This document shows positions 1-5,466 of a stretch of DNA of 5,466 bases, in pieces. Numbering within the stretch: the stretch's first letter is position 1; each line of letters begins with the position of its first letter. Source of the DNA: an uncultured Oscillospiraceae bacterium (lineage in GTDB: Bacteria > Bacillota > Clostridia > Oscillospirales > Ruminococcaceae). The notes below the pieces were generated by a model that was given only the letters and a program-made list of their open reading frames with translations, was not told where the DNA came from and searched no databases. The DNA is taken from positions 1-5,466 of the forward strand of contig CANNTZ010000097.1 of NCBI GenBank assembly GCA_947522735.1, written 5' to 3'. Position numbers and translations under genes: made by a program.

Positions 1-1
1 C

Positions 2-997
2 GTCTACATGCAGTGCTCTCAGACGAAGGGCTTCTGCGGCGTGACGATCGCGAAGCTCGTGGAGGAAGGGAAGATCTCGCTGGACGACCCCGTCTCGAAG
101 TACCTCCCCGAATTCAAGACGCTGTGGATCAAGTCGTCCGAGTCGAACGGCGTGCGGACGCTCGTGAAGGCGAAGAACGTCCTCACGGTCCGCATGGTGC
201 TGAACCACACGGGCGGCTTCCCGTTCGAGATCTGCGCGAAGCAGGGCAACATCAGGGGCGGCGGCTGGTCGGGCGGCGCGCCGCTCCGCCAGACGGCGGC
301 GATCGCGGCGGCCTCGCCGCTCCTGTTCGAGCCGGGCACGAAGGTGCAGTACTCGAACACGGGCATCGACATCGGCGCGGCGGTCGTCGAGGTCGTGACG
401 GGGATGCACTGGGAGGACTACCTCCAGCAGGCCGTCCTCGACCCGCTCGGCATGAAGGACACGACGTTCTGGCCGACGGACGCGCAGCTCGCGCACCTCG
501 TCGAGAGCTACACCTGCCAGAAGGGCAAGCCGGCGAAGTACCTCTACGAGCACGCGATGGAGCAGCGGCCCTACAACGACCGCGGGCGCATCTTCGCCTC
601 GGCGGGCGCGGGCCTCTGGACGACGGCGAACGACCAGCTCAAGTTCTACAAGATGCTCATGAACCTCGGCGTCGGCGACAACGGCGTGCGGATCCTCAAG
701 GAGGAGACGGTGAAGTCGATCCTCGCGGTCTCGACGCGCCCGGAAGGGCTCGGCGGCTACTCGCTCGGCCTCGCCGCGCCGGTGAAGGACGGCGACGACC
801 AGTGGTTCGGCCACGGCGGCGCGTGGGGCACGAACTGCATGGTCAACTGGCACCGCAAGGAGCTGAAGCTCTGGGCCGTGCAGCTCGAGGGCGGGCCACG
901 CCCGTGGGACAATGCGCGCGGCGCGGCGGAGAAGAAGTTCTTCCAGTACGTGATCGACAACTCCGGCGCGAACGCCTACACGGGGCGCGTGAAGTAA
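2..997 (+). CDS. Serine hydrolase, class C beta-lactamase / penicillin-binding family (5'-truncated by window edge)
   Basis: The frame is open from base 2 and ends with TAA at 995-997, giving 332 visible residues. Three family signatures are present in order: SxxK as S-Q-T-K at 17-28 (nucleophile Ser and general-base Lys), YxN as Y-S-N at 350-358, and an H-x-G element (GHGG, His at 812-814) in place of the KTG box. Other family-typical stretches are LNHTGG, the SAGAGLWTTANDQ region and GGYSLG. The ATG at 8 puts the catalytic Ser at residue 4, whereas family members usually have some 50-80 residues before it. The real start is therefore upstream, and any signal peptide lies outside the window. 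The family (PF00144) includes AmpC-type beta-lactamases, D-amino-acid peptidases and esterases. HxG instead of KTG is common in the esterase/peptidase-like members, so antibiotic resistance should not be assumed. Substrate is unknown. The helicase gene follows after 18 bp on the same strand. Confidence 0.9.
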   Translation, partial: VYMQCSQTKGFCGVTIAKLVEEGKISLDDPVSKYLPEFKTLWIKSSESNGVRTLVKAKNVLTVRMVLNHTGGFPFEICAKQGNIRGGGWSGGAPLRQTAAIAAASPLLFEPGTKVQYSNTGIDIGAAVVEVVTGMHWEDYLQQAVLDPLGMKDTTFWPTDAQLAHLVESYTCQKGKPAKYLYEHAMEQRPYNDRGRIFASAGAGLWTTANDQLKFYKMLMNLGVGDNGVRILKEETVKSILAVSTRPEGLGGYSLGLAAPVKDGDDQWFGHGGAWGTNCMVNWHRKELKLWAVQLEGGPRPWDNARGAAEKKFFQYVIDNSGANAYTGRVK

Positions 998-1000
998 GGC

Positions 1001-1007
1001 AGGGAAG
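1001..1007 (+). promoter_or_regulatory. Probable ribosome binding site of the helicase gene
   Basis: AGGGAAG lies in the 18 bp gap between the hydrolase stop and the helicase ATG. The AGGGA core is separated from the ATG at 1016 by 10 bases, slightly long but usable. It supports the chosen start. No promoter is visible in the gap, so the helicase is probably read from a transcript that begins upstream. Confidence 0.45.
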
Positions 1008-1015
1008 CGAAGAAG

Positions 1016-2323
1016 ATGTTTGAGGGAACGGTATTCGGGCGGCTCGACCAGAAGCTGCAGCAGGCGATTTCGGAGGCGGGGTACGCGAAGCCGACGCCGA
1101 TTCAGGAGCAGGCGATTCCGCATCTGCTGGACGGGCGCGACCTGATCGGCATCGCCCAGACGGGCACGGGGAAGACGGCGGCGTTCATGCTGCCGATCCT
1201 GAACCACCTCGTCAAGGTGCGCCGTCCGCGCCACATCGGCCACCCGCGTGCCCTCATCCTCTCGCCGACGCGCGAGCTCGCCGCGCAGACGGCGGAGAAC
1301 GTGCGGAAGTACGCCAAGCACGCGAACCTGCCGTTCGCGTGCGTCTTCGGCGGCGTCTCGCAGTTCGGCCAGGTCAAGGACGTCAAGAAGGGCGCGGAGA
1401 TCGTGATCGCCTGCCCCGGCCGGCTCATCGACCTCATGACGCAGGGCATCCTCTACCTCGACCAGGTGGAGTGCTTCGTCCTTGACGAGGCCGACCGCAT
1501 GCTCGACATGGGCTTTCTTCCCGACATCAAGCGCATCATCTCGAAGCTCCCGAAGGCGCGCGAGTCGCTCTTCTTCTCCGCGACGATGTCGCCTGCGATC
1601 GCGAAGCTCGCGGGCGAGCTCGTGACGGATCCGGTGAAGGTCGAGATCTCGCCCGAGACGCCGACCGTCGAGAAGATCAACCAGAAGGTGATGTTCGTCG
1701 AGAAGTCGAACAAGGACTCGCTGCTCATCCACCTCCTGAAGACGCATCCGGAGTGGGCGAAGGTCATCGTCTTCACGAAGATGCGCCACGGGGCGGACCG
1801 CATCGTCAAGAAGCTCCTGAAGGCGGAGATCCCCTGCGCGGCGATCCACTCCGACAAGACGCAGAACCAGCGCACGCGCGCGCTGGACGGCTTCCGCAAG
1901 GGGCAGGTGCGCGTCCTCGTCGCGACGGACATCGCGAGCCGGGGCATCGACGTGCCGGACGTCGCGTGCGTCGTCAACATGGAGCTTCCGCTCGAGACGG
2001 AGAGCTACGTCCACCGCATCGGCCGCACGGCGCGCGCCGGCGAGTCGGGCGCGGCGATTTCGTTCGTGACGGTCGAGGAGCGCGGCCAGCTCAAGGCCGT
2101 CGAGCGCCTCATCAAGAAGACGATTCCCGTCGACCGCGACCATCCCTATCACTCGGACGTCGCCGACCGGAAGACGGGCCATCAGGGCGAGGGGCTTCCC
2201 CAGGCGCCGTGGGTGCATCCCGCGAACCGGAACCGCAACAACCGCAAGCGGCAGGGCCACACGGGCTACCAGGGCCGCCGCCAGCCCGACTTCGGCCAGA
2301 AGAGGCGTCCGCCGGACCGATAG
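1016..2323 (+). CDS. rhlE: DEAD-box ATP-dependent RNA helicase, RhlE-like
   Basis: The 435-residue protein contains all DEAD-box helicase motifs in order: Q motif with upstream aromatic F7 and PTPIQ (26-30), Walker A AQTGTGKT (47-54), PTRELA (84-89), GG (112-113), CPGR (133-136, normally TPGR), DEAD (157-160), SAT (188-190), motif IV VIVFT (250-254), ATDIASRGID (303-312) and HRIGRTAR (333-340). Two RecA-like domains span roughly 20-205 and 220-365. A basic, Asn/Arg/Gln-rich tail from about 385 resembles the RNA-binding extensions of RhlE proteins. Such enzymes use ATP to unwind short RNA duplexes in ribosome assembly and RNA turnover in the cytoplasm, often during cold adaptation. The ATG at 1016 places F7 where RhlE proteins have it. 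The gene follows the hydrolase by 18 bp and converges on the kinase gene. Family assignment is firm; RhlE rather than another DEAD-box subgroup is inferred from length, the short N-terminus and the tail. Confidence 0.93.
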   Translation: MFEGTVFGRLDQKLQQAISEAGYAKPTPIQEQAIPHLLDGRDLIGIAQTGTGKTAAFMLPILNHLVKVRRPRHIGHPRALILSPTRELAAQTAENVRKYAKHANLPFACVFGGVSQFGQVKDVKKGAEIVIACPGRLIDLMTQGILYLDQVECFVLDEADRMLDMGFLPDIKRIISKLPKARESLFFSATMSPAIAKLAGELVTDPVKVEISPETPTVEKINQKVMFVEKSNKDSLLIHLLKTHPEWAKVIVFTKMRHGADRIVKKLLKAEIPCAAIHSDKTQNQRTRALDGFRKGQVRVLVATDIASRGIDVPDVACVVNMELPLETESYVHRIGRTARAGESGAAISFVTVEERGQLKAVERLIKKTIPVDRDHPYHSDVADRKTGHQGEGLPQAPWVHPANRNRNNRKRQGHTGYQGRRQPDFGQKRRPPDR

Positions 2324-2332
2324 TCCCGCCGC

Positions 2333-3370
2333 CTAGTTCGCGTAGTGGCGGACGAGGGCCTCGTAGTCGTCGGCCTGCGCTTCCATCGACTCGACCATCT
2401 TGAACTGCGTGCGGCAGCGCACGAGGTTGTGGTCGTCGTAGGCCGTGCGAAAGTAGGTGTCGCCCGCCAGGTAGTCGGTGAGGAAGCGGATGCCGATCGT
2501 GAGCGTGATGAGCCGCCCTGCAAACGCGAGGTTCGCCTTCTCGGCCTCGGTCAGGAACTTCGCGCCCGCGAGATAGCCCTTGACGAGGGCCTCGAAGTAC
2601 TCCTTCTTGGAATAGACCTTCGAGAGGTCTTTCTCGTCTTCGGCGGCAGCTGCGGACGACGTGCGCACCATGTCGCCGAAGTCGTAGAGCGCCGAGCCGG
2701 GCATCGTCGTGTCGAGGTCGATGACGACGCTCGTGCCGTCCGGCGCGAGCATGACGTTGTTGATTTTCGTGTCGTTGTGCGTGACGCGCTCGGGGATCTC
2801 GCCGCTGCGCATCATCGTCACGATCTTCGCGGCCTCTTCGCGACGCCGGTCAATGAACGCGAGCTCGGCGGCGACCTTCGCCTTGCGGCCCTTCACGTCC
2901 GCTGCCGCCGCCGCGTCCAGGAGGCGTAGGCGGTCGACCGTGTCATGGAACTTCGGGATGATCTCGCCGAGGCGCGGCGCGGGCAGGTCAGCGAGGTCGT
3001 TCTGGAACTTCGCGAACGCGCCCGCCGCGAGCTCGGCCTGCGCGGGGCTCGTGATGAGATCGACGGACGTGTAGCCCTCGAGGAACGCATAGACGCGCCA
3101 GGGGTTCTCGTAGGCGACCACGTCCAGCGACTTGACGCCCTTTGCCTGGAGGTGGCGCGTCACGCGCAGGATGTTGCTTTTCAGGAGGTCGGGCGGAAAG
3201 ATGTCCGTGTTGACGCGCTGGAGGATGAAGCGCGTGCCGCGCGCCGTCTCGACCTTGAACGTGTCGTTGATGTGTCCCGAGCCGTAGCGCGCGACGTCCG
3301 TGACGCCGTCGATGCCCATCAGGGCGAGCGCGTCGTGAAGTTCTTCCTGCGAATAGGTGCGGTTTGACAT
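2333..3370 (-). CDS. nahK: NahK-like N-acetylhexosamine 1-kinase (phosphotransferase family)
   Basis: The 345-residue protein has an aminoglycoside-phosphotransferase/choline-kinase fold. Landmarks are a glycine-rich nucleotide loop GSGHIND (30-36), ILQRVNTDIFP (49-59), the catalytic Brenner motif H198-x-D200-xxxx-N205 within THNDTKINN, metal-binding IDLDT (217-221), then MPGS, DFGD (230-233), EDEKDLSKV (244-252) and HNLVR near the C-terminus. These blocks and the length closely match, from memory, Bifidobacterium longum NahK/LnpB (about 359 residues, EC 2.7.1.162). That enzyme uses ATP to phosphorylate GlcNAc or GalNAc at the anomeric C1, feeding UDP-sugar synthesis or catabolism. The start at 3370 is preferred to an upstream in-frame ATG at 3484 because it has an excellent Shine-Dalgarno sequence, and the longer version would cross the promoters and enter the divergent gene. 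No lacto-N-biose phosphorylase or epimerase partner lies in the window, so the substrate is inferred from similarity. Another sugar 1-kinase specificity is possible. Confidence 0.82.
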   Translation of the reverse strand: MSNRTYSQEELHDALALMGIDGVTDVARYGSGHINDTFKVETARGTRFILQRVNTDIFPPDLLKSNILRVTRHLQAKGVKSLDVVAYENPWRVYAFLEGYTSVDLITSPAQAELAAGAFAKFQNDLADLPAPRLGEIIPKFHDTVDRLRLLDAAAAADVKGRKAKVAAELAFIDRRREEAAKIVTMMRSGEIPERVTHNDTKINNVMLAPDGTSVVIDLDTTMPGSALYDFGDMVRTSSAAAAEDEKDLSKVYSKKEYFEALVKGYLAGAKFLTEAEKANLAFAGRLITLTIGIRFLTDYLAGDTYFRTAYDDHNLVRCRTQFKMVESMEAQADDYEALVRHYAN

Positions 3371-3377
3371 GGAATCG

Positions 3378-3385
3378 TCCTCCTT
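3378..3385 (-). promoter_or_regulatory. Strong Shine-Dalgarno sequence of the nahK-like gene
   Basis: On the minus strand AAGGAGGA ends 7 bases before the ATG at 3370. It is a near-perfect anti-16S match at ideal spacing. It fixes the start of the kinase at 3370 and rejects the longer in-frame start at 3484. Confidence 0.85.
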
Positions 3386-3399
3386 TGTTTGTCGAACTT

Positions 3400-3416
3400 G
3401 AATTATAGCAAAATTC
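3400..3416. repeat. Short inverted repeat GAATT-N7-AATTC in the divergent promoter region
   Basis: Five-base arms at 3400-3404 and 3412-3416 flank a 7 bp spacer and cover the kinase -10 element and the presumed -35 position of the antiporter promoter. It could be an operator for a dimeric regulator, but arms this short in an AT-rich stretch easily arise by chance. Confidence 0.2.
3402..3410 (-). promoter_or_regulatory. Extended -10 promoter for the nahK-like gene
   Basis: The minus strand reads TGCTATAAT (3410 down to 3402): a consensus TATAAT preceded by the TGn extension. No good TTGACA lies 16-18 bp upstream (the 17 bp position, 3430-3425, reads CAAATC), as is usual for extended -10 promoters. 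Transcription would begin near 3395, giving a leader of about 25 nt that contains the Shine-Dalgarno sequence. This is a prediction from sequence alone. Confidence 0.6.
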
Positions 3417-3430
3417 GCGGCGGCGATTTG

Positions 3431-3439
3431 TGGTATACT
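3431..3439 (+). promoter_or_regulatory. Extended -10 promoter for the antiporter gene
   Basis: TGGTATACT is a TGn extension followed by TATACT, one mismatch from TATAAT. The hexamer 17 bp upstream (3411-3416, AAATTC) is a poor -35. Transcription would start about 3446-3447, only 3-4 bases before the ATG at 3450, implying a nearly leaderless mRNA. This agrees with the lack of any Shine-Dalgarno sequence before that ATG. Confidence 0.55.
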
Positions 3440-3449
3440 ATCTCGCCAT

Positions 3450-3515
3450 ATGAAAAACAAGAAAATGTTTTTGGTGGCCGCCACAGTCCTGTGTGCGGCG
3501 GGTGTTTTTGCGGCG
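3450..3515 (+). other. Predicted signal peptide or extra N-terminal membrane segment of the antiporter
   Basis: Residues 1-22 show a basic n-region (K2, K4, K5), a hydrophobic core from M6 to F20 and small residues A21-A22 before a polar, proline-rich stretch (HEGGPPPYPN). This fits signal peptidase I cleavage after A21 or A22. There is no lipobox. If uncleaved, it would be an additional helix placing the PPPY linker in the periplasm. Confidence 0.5.
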
Positions 3516-5466
3516 CATGAGGGCGGGCCCCCGCCCTATCCGAACTTCGGCCTGCCCCGCGTGGAAGAGATGATGTTCCTCGTCCTCCAGATCGGCGTCA
3601 TCATCTTTGCGGCGCGCGTGGGCGGCGCGATCGCGGCCTGCCTGAAGCTGCCGTCGATCCTTGGCGAGCTCGCGGCCGGCATCGTGATCGGCCCGTGGGC
3701 CCTGGGCGGGCTTGGCTTTGGCGACGGCCTGTTTGCGGGCGGCCTCTTCCATGGCGCGGAGCTGCGCGCGATCGCGAAGGAGACGGGCCATGCGTTTGAC
3801 GCGACGTCGCCCGCGCTTTACGGCATCGCGACCTTGGCCTCGGTCATCCTTCTTTTCCTGTCGGGCCTTGAGACGAACCTCAAGCTCTTCCTCCGCTACT
3901 CGTTCGTCGGCCTGATGGTCGGCCTCGGCGGCGTGATCGTCTCGTTCGTCTTCGGCGACCTCTGCGCGGTCTACCTGCTGCCGGAGTTCTTCGAGCACTT
4001 CGCGTACCTAGAGGGCCTGCCGCTCGCCGAGGCGATGACGAAGGAGGCGCCGCTCTACATGGGCATCATGTCCACGGCGACCTCGGTCGGCATCACGGCG
4101 CGCATCCTCTCCGAGAAGAAGCAGATGGATTCCGAGGAGGGCGTGACGATCATGGCGGGCGCCGTGATCGACGACGTCCTTGGCCTCATCGTGCTGGCGA
4201 TCGGCAACGGCATCATCGTCGCGAACCATGCGGTGGCGAAGGCCGGCACGTCCGCCGGGGCGATGGACTGGGGCGCGATCGGCCTCGTCGCGCTCAAGGC
4301 GTTCGGCGTCTGGCTCGGCGCGACGGCGATCGGGCTGCTCGCGGCGCGCTGGATCGCGAAGTTCCTGAAGGCGGCGTTCAAGAGCCCGGTCGTCATCGCG
4401 ACGATGGCGTTCGGCCTCGCGCTCGTCCTTGCGGGCTTCTTTGAGTTCATGGGGCTGGCGATGATTATTGGCGCGTACGTGATGGGCCTCGCGCTCTCGC
4501 GCACGGACCTCAAGCACCCGATTCAGGAGATGCTGACGCCTGTCTACACGTTCCTCGTGCCCGTCTTCTTCTGCACGATGGGCATGATGGTCGATGTCAC
4601 GGCCCTCTGCTCGAAGCCCGTCCTCGTCTTCGGCGGCATCTACACGGCGCTCGCCGTTGCGGCGAAGGTGATCGGCTGCATGGTGCCGTCGCTCTGCTGC
4701 GGCTTCAATCTCCTTGGCGGCCTTCGGATCGGCGCAGGCATGGTGCCGCGCGGCGAAGTCGCGCTCATCATCGCGGGCCTCGGCCTTTCGAGCGGCTTCC
4801 TCACGCAGGAGATCTTCGGCATCGGCATCCTGATGACGCTCGTCACGACGGTCGTTGCGCCGCCCGCGCTCGTCGGGCTCTTCGCGCCGAAGGCGAAGGG
4901 CGTGCGGCATCCGAAGCAGAGCCACGACAACTCGCGTCCCGTCGTCTTCGAGCTGCCGACGGCCGACGTCGCCGCGCTCATGCTCGACAAGCTCGTCGCC
5001 GAGTTCCGCGACGAGGGCTTCTTCACGTCGCTCCTCTCGAAGGAGGACAGCATCTGGGAGATCGCGATGGACAACATGGAGCTGTCCGTCCAGCGCGACA
5101 AGAACGTGATCACCGTCTCCTGCACGCCCGCCGAGGAGGCGATCGTGATGACGGCGTGGATGGAGGTCGCCTCCGAGATGAACGACCTCGCCCGCCAGAT
5201 CGCCAAGCCCATCCGCCGCGAAGACGTCGGCCGGATGCTGAAGGACGGCGAATCGGCGGAGCCGGCGCACAAGCGCCATACGGGCGTCGGCCGCCATCTG
5301 AAGGACTTCGTGATGCTGCCGAAGTTCCGGGCCGCCTCGAAGAAGGAGGCGATCGAGAAGCTCGTCGCCGAAATCGCGGCGGCGTGTCCGGCGCAGGTCA
5401 AGGACGTCGCCGCCGCGACGGCGGCCGTCCTGCGCCGCGAGGCCTCGATGCCGACCGGGCTTGACC
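3450..5466 (+). CDS. CPA2/NapA-type Na+/H+ antiporter with C-terminal PTS EIIA-like domain (3'-truncated by window edge)
   Basis: The frame is open from ATG 3450 to the right edge (672 codons, no stop). Residues 1-22 form a Sec-type signal or first membrane segment (KNKK, hydrophobic core, VFAA). About 13 hydrophobic segments follow between 41 and 478, as in PF00999 CPA2 antiporters. Diagnostic blocks are LPSILGELAAGIVIGP (67-82), LLFLSGLETNLK (134-145), STATSVGITARIL (208-220), GAVIDDVLG with paired D241-D242, VPVFFCTMGMMVD (370-382), AKVIG with K406 and MVPRGEVAL (431-439). Paired aspartates mark electrogenic Na+/H+ exchangers such as NapA; K406 probably matches the NapA/NhaA helix-10 lysine. 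An unrecognised soluble region (about 497-590) follows. Residues from about 617 match the start of PTS EIIA type 2/PtsN domains, ending in RREASMPTGLD just before the expected active-site His. It is an inner-membrane cation/proton exchanger, probably regulated through its cytoplasmic tail. An alternative start is ATG 3465, which loses the basic N-terminus. Ion specificity is inferred. Confidence 0.88.
   Translation, partial: MKNKKMFLVAATVLCAAGVFAAHEGGPPPYPNFGLPRVEEMMFLVLQIGVIIFAARVGGAIAACLKLPSILGELAAGIVIGPWALGGLGFGDGLFAGGLFHGAELRAIAKETGHAFDATSPALYGIATLASVILLFLSGLETNLKLFLRYSFVGLMVGLGGVIVSFVFGDLCAVYLLPEFFEHFAYLEGLPLAEAMTKEAPLYMGIMSTATSVGITARILSEKKQMDSEEGVTIMAGAVIDDVLGLIVLAIGNGIIVANHAVAKAGTSAGAMDWGAIGLVALKAFGVWLGATAIGLLAARWIAKFLKAAFKSPVVIATMAFGLALVLAGFFEFMGLAMIIGAYVMGLALSRTDLKHPIQEMLTPVYTFLVPVFFCTMGMMVDVTALCSKPVLVFGGIYTALAVAAKVIGCMVPSLCCGFNLLGGLRIGAGMVPRGEVALIIAGLGLSSGFLTQEIFGIGILMTLVTTVVAPPALVGLFAPKAKGVRHPKQSHDNSRPVVFELPTADVAALMLDKLVAEFRDEGFFTSLLSKEDSIWEIAMDNMELSVQRDKNVITVSCTPAEEAIVMTAWMEVASEMNDLARQIAKPIRREDVGRMLKDGESAEPAHKRHTGVGRHLKDFVMLPKFRAASKKEAIEKLVAEIAAACPAQVKDVAAATAAVLRREASMPTGLD
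5298..5466 (+). other. Start of a PTS EIIA type-2 (PtsN-like) domain within the antiporter gene
   Basis: Residues about 617-672 of the antiporter follow the pattern of PtsN/fructose EIIA N-termini: a short strand (DFVMLPKFRA), a helix with SKKEAIEKLV, a loop, then a second helix leading into RREASMPTGLD. In PtsN-type domains the equivalent L-x-REA-x-x-TG segment is followed within about ten residues by the phosphorylated His in an AIPH-like motif. That motif lies beyond the window, so whether the domain is catalytically intact cannot be seen. This is a pattern match from memory, not an alignment. Confidence 0.75.

Noticed and set aside
8..10. ATG at 8 as the true start of the serine hydrolase
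   Set aside because: The catalytic SxxK would begin at residue 4, removing the N-terminal part of the fold. The frame stays open to the window edge, so the gene continues upstream.
13..1023. Overlapping plus-strand frame of 336 codons across the serine hydrolase
   Set aside because: It is an Arg/Gly-rich out-of-frame shadow with no recognisable motif, while the other frame carries SxxK, YxN and HxG.
1016..1150. Slightly different codon choice (ATT, GGG) at the beginning of the helicase as a recombination junction
   Set aside because: Only a handful of codons differ, the protein motifs run continuously across the region, and no repeat or mobile-element boundary is present.
2190..2206. GGGG-CTT-CCCC hairpin as a terminator
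   Set aside because: It has a very short stem, lies inside the helicase coding sequence more than 100 bases before the stop, and has no T-tract after it.
3371..3484. Upstream in-frame start (ATG at 3484) for the kinase
   Set aside because: The extra 38 residues would be read through the AT-rich promoter region and into the divergent gene, with no similarity to NahK N-termini. The ATG at 3370 has a perfect Shine-Dalgarno sequence.
3438..3998. Minus-strand frame opposite the start of the antiporter
   Set aside because: It is highly charged and low in complexity, has no ribosome binding site, and overlaps the promoter region and the real gene's signal segment.
4008..5297. Long antisense open frame (429 codons) opposite the antiporter
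   Set aside because: The translation is an implausible run of Arg, Asp, Glu, His and Ala, as expected opposite a GC-rich gene. The plus strand encodes an uninterrupted, motif-rich antiporter here.

Overview
The window is a high-GC bacterial chromosomal segment. Its codons end almost entirely in G or C, while the one true intergenic region (3371-3449) is AT-rich. It holds four genes and no RNA gene, CRISPR array, insertion sequence or phage gene. No lineage marker is present. The NahK-type sugar kinase, the beta-lactamase-fold hydrolase, and the antiporter joined to a PTS EIIA-like domain would suit a Gram-negative host- or gut-associated bacterium, possibly of the PVC group (Verrucomicrobiota/Kiritimatiellota). 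That placement is a low-confidence guess.

Layout: (1) 2-997 (+), the C-terminal part of a serine hydrolase of the class C beta-lactamase/penicillin-binding family, whose start lies left of the window. (2) 1016-2323 (+), a complete RhlE-like DEAD-box RNA helicase 18 bp downstream of (1) and perhaps co-transcribed with it. (3) 2333-3370 (-), a complete phosphotransferase closely resembling N-acetylhexosamine 1-kinase (NahK); its stop is only 9 bp from the helicase stop, in convergent orientation. (4) 3450 to the right edge (+), a large Na+/H+ antiporter of the CPA2/NapA type. It carries an N-terminal signal-like segment, about 13 transmembrane stretches with the paired-aspartate motif, an unrecognised soluble domain, and the beginning of a PtsN-like PTS EIIA domain cut off by the window edge.

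Genes 3 and 4 diverge from a 79 bp region that appears to contain two extended -10 promoters (TGnTATAAT for the kinase, TGnTATACT for the antiporter) with interleaved upstream halves. The kinase has a near-perfect Shine-Dalgarno sequence. The antiporter has none, and its predicted transcript would be nearly leaderless.

The most interesting item is gene 4: an ion antiporter fused to a phosphotransfer domain, divergently paired with an amino-sugar kinase. This suggests, without proving, that carbohydrate or PTS phosphorylation state is coupled to cation/proton exchange.
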